Positions 54,901 to 64,000 of a stretch of 64,000 nt of DNA are shown here, piece after piece; within the stretch, counting starts at the first letter, position 1; each line of letters starts with the position of its first letter. The position numbers and the translations under genes are program-made. Origin of the DNA: Branchinecta lynchi (Eukaryota > Arthropoda > Branchiopoda > Anostraca > Branchinectidae); contig JAKZAP010000011.1 of the NCBI GenBank assembly GCA_023053575.1, forward strand, positions 4,898,001 through 4,962,000, in the 5' to 3' direction. The notes below the pieces were generated by a model. The model made no database searches. It was not told the origin of the DNA and was given only the letters and a program-made list of their open reading frames with translations.

Positions 54901-55320
54901 AATGAGTTATGAGCTCCACAAAAAACGGCGAAAACCGAAAACCGTCAACCGAAAGCTGCTACAGCGCTCGCAAAGAGTGGATTATTCACAAATGAACACT
55001 CCATTAAAATGTCTAACAGCTTACCCTGGAAATTCCAAACAGAAAACGTATTTAATCTCCCAAACACTTTCAACTTTTGACCACCAAATAAAGGAAATTG
55101 TTTTTACTGTCTACTCGCTCATAGCGTGATTAAATTAACAATTTTTACCATTGAGGTCATGAATGCAGCATATCATTTTAATTAAGCACTAACAGCTCTT
55201 TCCGCTTGGCAATGAATCGACATGTCTTTCAAATGAACAAGTTGATTTACTTACGGCTAATGAACTTCAAAACTGGTGCTACTGACTGAGACGAGTGTTA
55301 CGGAAATATTCAGTTATGTT

Positions 55321-55545
55321 GGGTTTACACACTGCGTTAAATCCGAGCGTTTTTGGGAATCCGAGCGTATTTTACGCTCGTATTTGAGTTTGAAAAGATT
55401 TCGAGCAATACGGACGTATTTAGATACAAAACGGACCGATTTCTCAAATACGACCGTACTTCTAGAGATGTTTCCAAGCCCAAATACTTGCGTAAAATAC
55501 GCTCGGATTCCAAATACGCTCCGATTTCAAGCAGTGTGTAAATAC
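55321..55545. mobile_element. Foldback MITE with long inverted arms
   Basis: GGGTTTACACACTGC at the left is mirrored by GCAGTGTGTAAATAC at the right; arms continue through GAGCGTATTTT-ACGC for about 80 bp. Both strands are open over most of the element, giving 112- and 70-codon frames that are by-products of the repeat. No certain TSD. Confidence 0.8.
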
Positions 55546-55889
55546 ACACATTGGCTGACCCTAGCTAAGGTCGACCTGACTTTTGAACCACCGGGTCTAG
55601 CCCGTCTAAAATAAATTATCAGCACTAATTTTCAGCTCCAGCAGATTCGAAAGTATTCCGAAATAAATGTAAATTTAAAGTATAACTGAAAGGCGAGCTT
55701 ATTTTTGTATCTCATTTTTTTTTTTTTTTTTTTTTTTTCACCAGTAGGCTTCTCGTAATGACACCGAGAATTGGGTGGACGTCCGACAAGACTCTAATAA
55801 CAGGTTAACCGCGCCATTTTAATTCCATCCCGGACACGGTTAATCATTCTTTAAAGGACACCTCGAGTAGTTTTTCTGCTCAGATGTTC
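55546..55889. other. No gene seen; long T run
   Basis: R5 motif near 55670 (TTTAAAGTATAACTGAAAGG) followed by a 31-nt T run at 55708-55738, consistent with a poly(A)-tailed retrocopy end in minus orientation, body not identified. Confidence 0.4.
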
Positions 55890-56210
55890 TGAGACAGATC
55901 ACCGCTTTAAAACTAAGCTATATGCTTACAGAAAATTACACTCAGCTTCGGCTGTTTTTAGCCTCGTTTCATGTCCCTTGCCTTGGACAATCTTGGTAAA
56001 ATGTGTATAACCGGTCTCCGGACGATATGATATGTCACGTAAAGTGAAAAAACGTGGCAAGCGTGATAATCAGTGTATCGTTAATAAAGGACAAAGGATA
56101 TACTTATGATGGGAAGAATCTCGGGAATCTCGCTGGAAATACTACTGAAGTAGAATGAATTACTATCATAAGTACGACGTGTCCTTTACTATGGTCTTCA
56201 ATCGTAGCGA
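55890..56210 (-). repeat. R8 dispersed repeat, inverted copy
   Basis: GGCTGTTTTTAGCC, CATGTCCCTTGCC, ACCGGTCTCCGG and GAAATACTACTGAAGTA are the reverse complements of the blocks at 33.7-34.0 kb in order. Confidence 0.65.
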
Positions 56211-56293
56211 ATGAACACTTCGGAAATACTGCTAAGAAGGACATGTTGTTGTGAAAATCTCCAGTAGTGCCTTCCCTTTAACGGCGTAAGAGA

Positions 56294-57192
56294 CAAGACC
56301 AAAGGTGTCGACGGGATCCTAAAAATCTAAGATTTGATCCAGACAATTGGGTCTGGGCTTCGCCAGATCCAGTCTTCGCTAGGCTAATCATCAGAGAAAA
56401 CCGAGTTCAGATATTCTATCTATCTATCTATCTATACCTCTATAAGCCATATCTATTTTGACGGTACTGACGGAAACTTCCTGCTTTACTTCTGCCAAAT
56501 TTGCTTTTTCGCCCGAATTCCAAGCGAACTACTAGTCCAGCAAAAAAAGAAAAATTCAGAAACGAATCCAGCGTATCGAACATCCAAACAAATGCAGGTA
56601 CAACCGGATTCCAGACTTATTATTTGTCGGGTAAAAAGGATTATCATATACAGACTCAGCGTCTCTTCTTACCCCTAAATCTATCATCTAATCAACTTCA
56701 GATAAAACTTTTGCTTTTAACCCATTTTCCGGTTTTGGCCGGGTTCCAGGCGAACTAGTTGTCCGGCGAGAAAATGGTTTTCACCATCATGCTCAATATG
56801 TCTTTTTACCCCTAAATCGAACATTTAATCAACTTCAAATAAGACTTTTACTTTTAAAAAACTTTCCGTTTTTTTCAAATTCTGGACGAACTAATTGTCC
56901 GACAAGAAAATGGTTTTCACCATCGTGCTCAGAATGTCTTCTTACTTCATAATCGACTATCACAATAGCTTTCAAAAAATATTTTGTGTGTCCCTTAATT
57001 TGAAACCCCTCCCCCACCCTCAAATATAGAGCTACAGAGCTCATCTTCGGACTTCACCTGTACTTTGAACCAAAGGATCCTCCCACCAAGTTTCATCAAA
57101 ATATCTCAATCCCTTCGAGAGTTATCGTGCGGACAGACGGACAACTTTTGCGATGTCATAGGTATCCCTCCACTTACGTTTTGGGATCCCAA
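56294..57192 (+). mobile_element. Family T tandem-repeat element (T6)
   Basis: CAAGACCAAAGGTGTCGACG at the left, CACTTACG-TTTTGGGATCCCAA at the right. A TATC microsatellite (56417-56440) interrupts the first unit. The minisatellite is reduced to two GGACA units. Confidence 0.85.
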
Positions 57193-58380
57193 CAAGTCTA
57201 CAATTGCAACAAATGAAACTATTGGAATTATTTCTGAGAGTGTGTTGCTAGGAAAGAAGCAGCCTCCATAAGCCCATTTCACGATGCACCAGTCTACCAA
57301 AACTTCTTCCTCCACTCCATGCTCTATAAAGCATTTAAACTCGTCTATTTATTTTCGTTCCACATTTTTTATTTGATTGGACATTATTAAGTGTGGGTTT
57401 CAAGCTTCAGGATATTAGAGTATTCACATGCATTTAGCTATCTTGGTCCTTCTACCCCCATCGACCGCGCCATTCTGAATTCTAATTCGATTTATGTAAA
57501 CCCTTTTGAAAAGTTGAACGGATATGAATTTTTCATATAAAATATCTGTCCCGACAGAGGTTGATTTGTAACGGCTTTGAAAAGTGAATGCATGACTGGG
57601 GTCAAATGCCAAGAAGGGTTTTTTCTCGATTTTACGTTACTCGTAAAGAAATTTCATTCGGGGCCTAGGGTATGTGCTTACGGACCATTAACGTCAACCG
57701 TCCATAATACCCCATGTGTTCAGAATTCAAAACCCTGGGCCTTGAATTTGGCATTATTACAATCGCAGCCCAATTCGGGAATGTTACCCTCTAAATCGTT
57801 TATTGTCTACGGGATGACGACTAAGAAAACAGTTTTAATCCCCGTTTTGTTGCGTGAAAAGTGCATTCTTCGCACGAGATAAGAGTCTCGGGTCGCAATT
57901 TTTTATTTTTTATGTAATTTTTCAAGTAACGCAGATCATCTTTTCGAATTCCTAAGTGTCAATGGAATGGATCAACCGCTCTTTTTTCCGTTTTTGGTGA
58001 ATCTGTTAGGCTTTTGTTATTATGCTTAAAATCGTTGAAATAAGGTTCAGACATGTAGAAGAATCACGCCCGATAACACTGCTGTACAAGTGCCCATTTT
58101 GTAACAAGGGTGCACCTCGTATTAAAAATTAAGAGTATAGTGCCTGCTAAATTCAGTGGCAATACATAAACAAAATATAAACTATATAAACTAAAATAAA
58201 CAATATAAATAATTAAAAATATATAATATAAACATAAACTAAATAAAATAAAAACAGCAACAAAAAAACAAAAACACTTTTATCTGAAAGCGTTCTCCCA
58301 CATACAACTTTTTTTGAGTGGCCTACGCTCTCGCTTGTGTGTGAAGAGGGGAGGCGGGTATGCGGTTGATCGATAAAAAA
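57193..58380. other. No gene seen
   Basis: A 101-codon frame at 57577-57882 lacks motifs. 58160-58280 is an A-rich, TAAA-repeat stretch. Confidence 0.35.
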
Positions 58381-59651
58381 CAAGACCAAAGGTTTCGATG
58401 GGATCCCAAAAATTCAATATCTGATCCAGACAACTGGGTCTTGTCTTAGCCAGATCCAGTCTTCGCCAGACTCCTTGAACATTTTTACAATTAAAATTCA
58501 GAAACAGATTAAGGCCAAATAGCTAATCACCTGAGAAAACCAAGTTCAGATTTGGATTCAGCATGTGTGTTTACCCCTATAAGTCATATCTGTTTTGACG
58601 AAAACTTCTTGCCACTTCTGCCAATTTCCCGGTTCCGGCCGAACTCCAGAACTACTTGTCCGGCGAAAAAAGAAAGCTCAAAGACGAAATCAGGGTATCT
58701 TCTTTCCCCAGTAATGAACATCTAATCAACTTCAAATAGAAATATAGCTTATAACAAATTTTCCAATTCCAGCCGGATCCCGGTCGAACTATATGTCCGG
58801 GTAAAATACGATTGTCATACAGGGACTCAGCATCTCTTCTTACCCTAAATCGCTTATCTAATCAAATAGAAATAAAACTTTGACTTCCAACAGTTTTCCG
58901 GTTTTGGCCGGATTCCGGACGAACTACATGTCCGGGTAGAAACTTGTTTTCACATAAGTGTTCAGCATGTCTTCTTGCCCTAAATCGAACATCTAATCAA
59001 CTCCAAATAAAACTTTTAATTTTGACAAACTTTCCGGTTTGGGCCGGATTCCGGTCGAAATACTTGTCCGTCGAGAAAATAATTTTCATTATCGTGTTCA
59101 GCATGTCTTCCTTCCTCTAAATCGAACATTTAATCAACTTCAAATAAAACTTTTACTTTCAACAAACTTTCCGGTTTGGGCCGGATTCCGGGCGAAATAC
59201 TTGTCCGTCGAGAAAAATAATTTTCACCATCGTCTTCAGCATGTCTTCCTACCCCTAAATCGAACATCTAATCAACTTCAAATAAAACTTTTACTTTCAA
59301 CAAACTTTCCGGTTTTGGCCGGATTCCGGGCGAACTACTTGTCCGATGACAAAATGGTTTTCACCATCATGTTCAGCATGTCTTCTTACCTCATAATCGA
59401 CTATCACATTAGCTGTTTCAAAATATTTTGTTTGTCCCTTAATTTGAATCCCCTCCCCCACCCCTAAATGTAGAGCTACAAAGCCCATCTACGAACTTGA
59501 CTGGTCCGACGACCCAACGAACCCTCACACCAAGTTTCATCAAAATATCTCATTCCCTTCGAGAGTTATCGTGCTTACAGACGGACGGACGGACGGACAA
59601 CTTTTGCGATGTCATAGGTATCCCTCCACTTACGTTTTGGGATCCCAAAAA
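58381..59651 (+). mobile_element. Family T tandem-repeat element (T7)
   Basis: Best-preserved copy: CAAGACCAAAGGTTTCGATG-GGATCCCAAAAATT at the left; five or more 136- to 138-bp units (starts near 58965, 59101, 59239, 59376); GGACGGACGGAC; then CACTTACG-TTTTGGGATCCCAAAA at the right. Confidence 0.9.
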
Positions 59652-59796
59652 CACGTGATAGCCACTCGAATTACGACAGGACCAGAATACTATTCCTTTA
59701 CCACATTCCATTTCGAACAGTTATGAAAGAAGCCTATAAGATGAAGGATCTGATTTAAGTAATGTTATCGAAAGAAAAATGTCCCCCAAAATGTCC

Positions 59797-59946
59797 GTGT
59801 CCAGGAATTTCTTTGAGGGGGATGTTTCCCTGCGAGTCGGACCTGGTCAATACCTAACGAACCGGGAAAATAGATCAGAAGATTTTAGCCTATAAAAAAC
59901 AATTATTTGTGTACGTTTCAGGGCCCCTCCTCTCTGATATGGCTTT
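59797..59946 (+). mobile_element. Decayed poly-C family hAT-type MITE
   Basis: CGTGTCCAGGAATTTCTTTG at the left and CTGATATGGCTTTG at the right with the family interior (GAGTCGGACCTG, AGCCTATAAAAAACAATTAT) but without the long G/C runs. Confidence 0.6.
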
Positions 59947-60319
59947 GATGTTTTTTCCTTTTCCGGAAAGCAGATGTTTCTATTTGCCAAATTATACCAT
60001 GTAGGTACTGCTGTTTCTTAATTTGTTCAACTTTTTATGGTAAGCAAGTAAGTATATACAAGAACAGTTTGTAATTACCTTACCCCTGCGATTTTGTAAT
60101 AGGCGGCTTTCGTATGTGGTGCTCATGTATTTTTGTTCTTTTTCCTTTATTTTTAAATGTACGTATTGACGTATGAACTTTACGTGAGTTTCCGTATGTA
60201 TTTTTGGTAATAACATTACTTACTGACACTGTAATATTCATCAATTTTGATGAAAATAAATTACTGGGGTTAGGACTCTCTCTAGGTAGTCTCTTCCCAA
60301 CCACCGCTTCTTCAGAATT
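59947..60319. other. No gene seen
   Basis: AT-rich spacer; the last eight bases (TCAGAATT, 60312-60319) are the left TSD of the next element. Confidence 0.4.
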
Positions 60320-60697
60320 TAGTGTTGGGCGATATTCGATATCGATAACGATATATCGATATACTGGACCGAATATCGATATCGAATATCGAAAAGTAAA
60401 TATCGATATCGAAAACGATATTTTTTCATTCATAATTATTGTAAATAATCCAACACAACCTACATTTATATATCCGAAATTGGAGCAATATGTTTTCGTA
60501 ATTCAGTTCTTATTTATTCAGAGTTTGAGATGATGTGAGATGGTATTTAACGACAATTTCGTTAGTAAATTTTGGCGAAACGAGACGTATCCTATAGCGA
60601 AACATACTAAAGAAATATCGATATCGATATATCGAGTATCGAATATGGAAAGTGAAAATATCGATATATCGAAAAATCCAAATATCGCCCAACACTA
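60320..60697. mobile_element. hAT-like MITE made of TCGATATCGATA repeats
   Basis: Perfect 8-bp TSD TCAGAATT (60312-60319, 60698-60705). Ends TAGTGTTGGGCGATATTCGAT and ATATCGCCCAACACTA. Both arms are strings of self-complementary ATATCGATATCG, so frames on both strands are open and meaningless. A truncated relative lies at 30549-30621. Confidence 0.9.
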
Positions 60698-62612
60698 TCA
60701 GAATTGGCTAGTGAAATTAACAGACCTAAATGCTAAAACCGTACTAACCAACCAACAGAAAAATAACGAGATCCGATGGAAGATTCATGCGTTCCATGGC
60801 GCAAACCGCAAATCTATGCATTGAAACATGAGGGTCAAAGCTTTTGAGATTGTCGGCTGTATCGGAGACATACTGCTGTCAGATAAGATCAAATTCCTTA
60901 GCAGACAGTAATTTAATATCATTGGCCCTTCGGCCTGGTTAATGTACTAAGCCGGGTATACGTCCCACTAAAAATTACGACCCTATAAAACAGGACTAGA
61001 AAAATTTATATTTTTCTTTACAAAACACAAAGCGATTTTTCACATAAAAGGGTTTAAATGTTGATCGTCAATCACCGGGCAAAAAGAATAAAAATTGTGC
61101 AACACTCGTCGAACGTAGTTCAATTTACACTAACACTTTTAAGTATTATTTTTAAAGTTTAACTGAAAAGGGCACAGATGGGACTGTCTTGTTACCCCTC
61201 ACCCATTCACTTAAAGAGGCATGAAGACCCGATGAAAATGCGTAACTTCCTTGCTCCGCTATTCAAGAATAATCAATTTTCAAAATAGTGGAATTTCCCT
61301 GTCAGATATCAATCAATCAATCAAGTTTAATCCGAATAGCTAAAAGCTAGAAAAGGAATACAAAAAAAAAGATATGTGGTACTACCTGTGTCGTCTGCTT
61401 GACGAAAAAGATTTATGAAACTTTTTTGTTCAGGCACTAAGCAGTCTTCACCAAGCTTATCACCGCCCACTGAAAAGCCGCGTTTGTGTTCAGATTCAAA
61501 TATTCCACGTCATAGTAGAATTTGCGCTGTAGCGACAGCCGTAGATATTTATGAACCTCACTACTAGAGCAGATAGTGGAAAATCAAAAATATCATTTAG
61601 CAGAATCTAAAGAACCCAGGGCATTCAACAAAATGATACAAAAATTTCAGTTAAACTTTAAGTAATACCTAGATCGGACACTCCCGAAAATTTCACAATT
61701 AGGACTTAGGGCATGAGACAGACAGGTGGGCCTTCCAATGGCTAAGGTACTTCGCTGATACAGTGGAGAGCGGGGGATTTACCATTATAAGTCCATATGA
61801 ATGATGTTAACATAACCCTATTATAGCTTTTCTGTCTGCAAAACCCCAACAGTCGAATATTATTTTAAAATAAAGAAGATCGAAATCACCTTTCATAGCA
61901 ACGAGTCGGTCAAACTCGCCCGCTCACTAATTATTCAATGGGTCAAAGAGCCCTGACTAGCATAGTGGACACTTGATATAGGGACTGTTGAGCAGAAATT
62001 TTGTTGATAGAAATAAACACTGTTAAAAATTTAGCTGTCTGTTTTATTTTAGTTTTACATATTTATAAGCCAGATAAATATTTTCCTGTCTCTTTTATTA
62101 TCATGCTGACAGCTATTTTGGTACTTCCAAATAACGCAACTAGATGGTGCTACCAGAACTAGCGCCTAAATGTGGGTGATCTAGGCATTAAAAACGCAAG
62201 AATGCTTTCGAATTAACTCGTTTAATTGACCCGTGTTGTTATTATTATTGCTTCATTCTACTTTAGTTCTACCCACTCTCATGTTCAAGATATCGAACTT
62301 CCTCTGTCAGTTATATCCATAGTAACGGCACTATGCTGTGTTTTAGATTTGCCATGTTCGGCTATTTTCGAGGTGGATCAGGCTCCCGTTTACTGCTTCC
62401 GACGAACTTATTGGTCAGAATACTTGTATGCCACTTTTCCCGTGTTTCATCAAAATCAAGGGGCAGAAGGAGGAGGATTTGTAATCTTGGAGAAACCGAG
62501 CAGAATTTCAAAGACGTCAAGTATGTTAGAACATAGGGACATGGCGTGATTGGTTTTAGACCGGCTTGGAAACTGTCGCCGTTTCTCTCTTGATATGATG
62601 TAGTCTACATGT
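60698..62612. other. No gene seen; R5 motifs
   Basis: AAAGTTTAACTGAAAAGG at 61155 and its complement TTTCAGTTAAACTTTAA at 61646. A 107-codon frame at 62226-62549 has no recognised motif. No exon supported. Confidence 0.35.
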
Positions 62613-62973
62613 TTTATTTGACACTGCAAGACGGATATCAGAGCTATATATCAGCCCTCCTTGCCAAGGGTCCTCTTCAGGCTCAAGCTGGGAAATGCAC
62701 TATGAGCTCCTTGAGCCTGGAGAGAAAAATACTCTTACAAAAATGTAGCTGACGCAAGGCCATATCCAGGGGGTCCACCCCCCCCCCCGTAACCCACACA
62801 AATACTCATTTTTTATAGGCTTTTCCCTCTGATTTATGTCTTGTTTTACTTTTTTGTCCGACCCACAGGCACCCCCCCCCCCCGAAATAAATTCCTGGAT
62901 ACGGGCCTGAGCTGAGGTATCCGTTTTGCAGAACCAAATATGATTCGCAGTCAGCTTGGGCTGTAGGACTATT
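62613..62973 (+). mobile_element. Hammerhead-type retroelement (copy H6) with nested MITE
   Basis: TSD TAGTCTACATGT / TAGTCTACTTGT (62601-62612, 62974-62985). A decayed minus-strand core (CTGAAGA, GGACCCTTGGCAAGGAGGGC, GATA) lies near 62645-62690. The plus-strand tail TATGATTCGCAGTCAGCTTGGG-CTG is well conserved. A poly-C MITE landed in the TAGCTGA element that follows the cleavage site. Confidence 0.8.
62755..62909 (-). mobile_element. hAT-type MITE, poly-C family, nested in H6
   Basis: CAAGGCCATATCCAGG ... CCTGGATACGGGCCTG, TSD AGCTGACG / AGCTGAGG. Inverted relative to the other copies. The nesting shows that this MITE family moved after H6 inserted. Confidence 0.9.
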
Positions 62974-63229
62974 TAGTCTACTTGTATTTTTCTGGGGATT
63001 TGGAAAACGTAAATCTGTTCTTTTTTCCTTCCTTTCCTTTTTTCTTCTTTCTGTACTCCATTATAGACGAATTTTTTTCCTAGAAATGGGAAATGAATTC
63101 ATCATCATCATTTTGAAAGTGTATCGAATGGCACTTGTGCTTTAAAGGACACCTCTTACTTTTCACTTTTCTCGCACCTCCAGTGGCAACTTACGTGGTC
63201 TACTGACCTCTGAAATCTCCGTCTTTACA
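62974..63229. other. No gene seen
   Basis: Spacer with GTGCTTTAAAGGACACCTC near 63138, a short end motif also seen near 34780 and 55850. Confidence 0.35.
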
Positions 63230-63470
63230 AAATCCTTATGAATTCCTTTATTTGATTTTTTTTCGCTTTTCAGCGCTAGTCGAGATTTTCCTTTGCCAGA
63301 CAATAACGTTTGTTTTCAAATATCTTGCGTCCGGCCGCCGCGTCGAAGAGCAGGAAGGCTGGATAGAGTCGAGAAGTGCTAACAAGAAGATCGCTAATTT
63401 CACGTGGAAAGTAATGGTATTTCCAAAAAATGATATTTCTGTGCCATTCCGTCGTGGAAAGGTCATTTCA
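63230..63470 (+). pseudogene. Dispersed coding-like repeat R7 (best copy)
   Basis: Frame 63252..63569 is open for 105 codons: VFKYLASGRRVEEQEGWIES, then SANKKIANFTWKVMVF. It is matched codon by codon by the minus strand at 6486..6700 and in pieces at 12.9 and 13.8 kb. Conservation of the peptide between scattered copies suggests descent from a transposon protein; the family is unknown to me. No splice sites are obvious. Confidence 0.4.
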
Positions 63471-63717
63471 AGTAAGAGTTGTGCTTTAAGTAAACTGCTG
63501 GTTACACAAAATACCTATTGCAAAATTACCAATGTGTCCCCAATCTCGGCCAGAAATAAGAGCGGGTAAATCGCAAGCAAAGAAAGGGCTGCGTCTGCTG
63601 TGATACATTTTTTAAGAGCGCTTGACTGAAAATATATTGTTGTTGTCCAAAAAGTGTGTTCTTTATTTTTAAAACTGGCATTAATTTTTATGTGCTCCGC
63701 TTTCTTATTTCTTCCGT

Positions 63718-64000
63718 TTTTGGGATCCCAAAACGTAAGTGGAAGGATACCTATGACATCGCAAAAGTTGTCCGTCTGTCCTTCCGTCCGTCTGTCCTTC
63801 CGTCCGTCTGTCCTTCCGTCCGTCTGTCCGTCTGTGAGCACTATAACTCTCGAAGGGAATGAGATATTTTGATGAAACTTGGTGTGAGGATTCTTTGGGT
63901 CAAGAGTAAGGTCAAGTTCGTAGATGGGCTCTATAGCCCTACATTTAGGGGTGGGGGAGGAGGTTTAAATTAAGGGCAAATGAAATATTTTTAAAAAGAT
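63718..64000 (-). mobile_element. Family T element (T8), cut by the window end
   Basis: TTTTTGGGATCCCAAAACG followed by the longest minisatellite of the family, (GTCCGTCTGTCCTTCC)n at 63768-63837, and the CTCTCGAAGGGAATGAGATA block. The tandem units lie beyond the window. Confidence 0.9.

Noticed and set aside
55276..55614. 112- and 70-codon frames on both strands
   Set aside because: They are by-products of the inverted arms of the foldback MITE at 55321-55545.
63654..63872. Frames encoding PSVRLSV-type repeats
   Set aside because: They are translations of the GTCC minisatellite in family T and recur in every copy; not proteins.
1..64000. Bacterial genes, operons or ribosome-binding sites
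   Set aside because: No long frames, no Shine-Dalgarno spaced starts; the BTB exon with splice sites and the MITE content show eukaryotic DNA.

Overview
This window looks like nuclear DNA from an AT-rich, transposon-laden invertebrate. The only confidently recognised host gene piece is one exon (20720..21138, minus strand) carrying the N-terminal half of a BTB/POZ domain of the type found in arthropod BTB-zinc-finger transcription factors, closest by eye to abrupt. That points to an arthropod; I cannot place it further. There are no bacterial-style operons, no CRISPR array and no rRNA operon. Nearly everything else is short non-autonomous mobile DNA, much of it nested, plus tandem repeats and low-complexity tracts.

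Layout. 0-9.8 kb: sparse unique-looking DNA with a tandem duplication at the start, a hammerhead-type retroelement nested in an older copy (885-1180), dispersed repeats and a tRNA-like SINE head near 7.45 kb. 9.8-13.9 kb: a small hAT-type MITE, two hammerhead-ribozyme retroelements with perfect 13- and 15-bp target-site duplications (TSDs), a non-LTR retrotransposon relic and a TA-flanked MITE framed by a larger inverted repeat. 15-20.6 kb: an 8-bp-TSD MITE, the first of eight copies of a 137-bp-tandem-repeat element (family T) and several foldback elements. 20.7-21.1 kb: the BTB exon. 22.5-34 kb: MITEs, a 30-bp minisatellite, coding relics of retroelements and a degenerate repeat cluster, then a T copy whose empty site survives next door. 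35.8-42.4 kb: a deep nest, in which a second tandem-repeat family (T') is split by a 2.5-kb hAT-type element that itself holds a MITE and a T copy. 43-64 kb: more copies of the same families, a 51-kb hammerhead element, a minisatellite-bearing hAT-type MITE and a possible 75-nt exon.

Main result. At least six insertions share a core with the catalytic layout of a type I hammerhead ribozyme: CTGANGA, a GC-rich stem-loop of 21 nt, GAAA, then about 20 nt later a UA followed by GCTGAC, which pairs with GACAGC just upstream of the core. Three copies are exactly 65 nt from stem I to stem I. Several insertions are flanked by 9- to 15-bp TSDs, so they look like RNA-mediated insertions comparable to Penelope-associated hammerheads and retrozymes. 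Two of them carry opposed ribozymes on inverted arms.

The host gene content is therefore low: one exon of a developmental regulator, perhaps one or two tiny exons of unidentified genes, and otherwise the remains of several transposon invasions. Boundaries, TSDs and folds were all read by eye.
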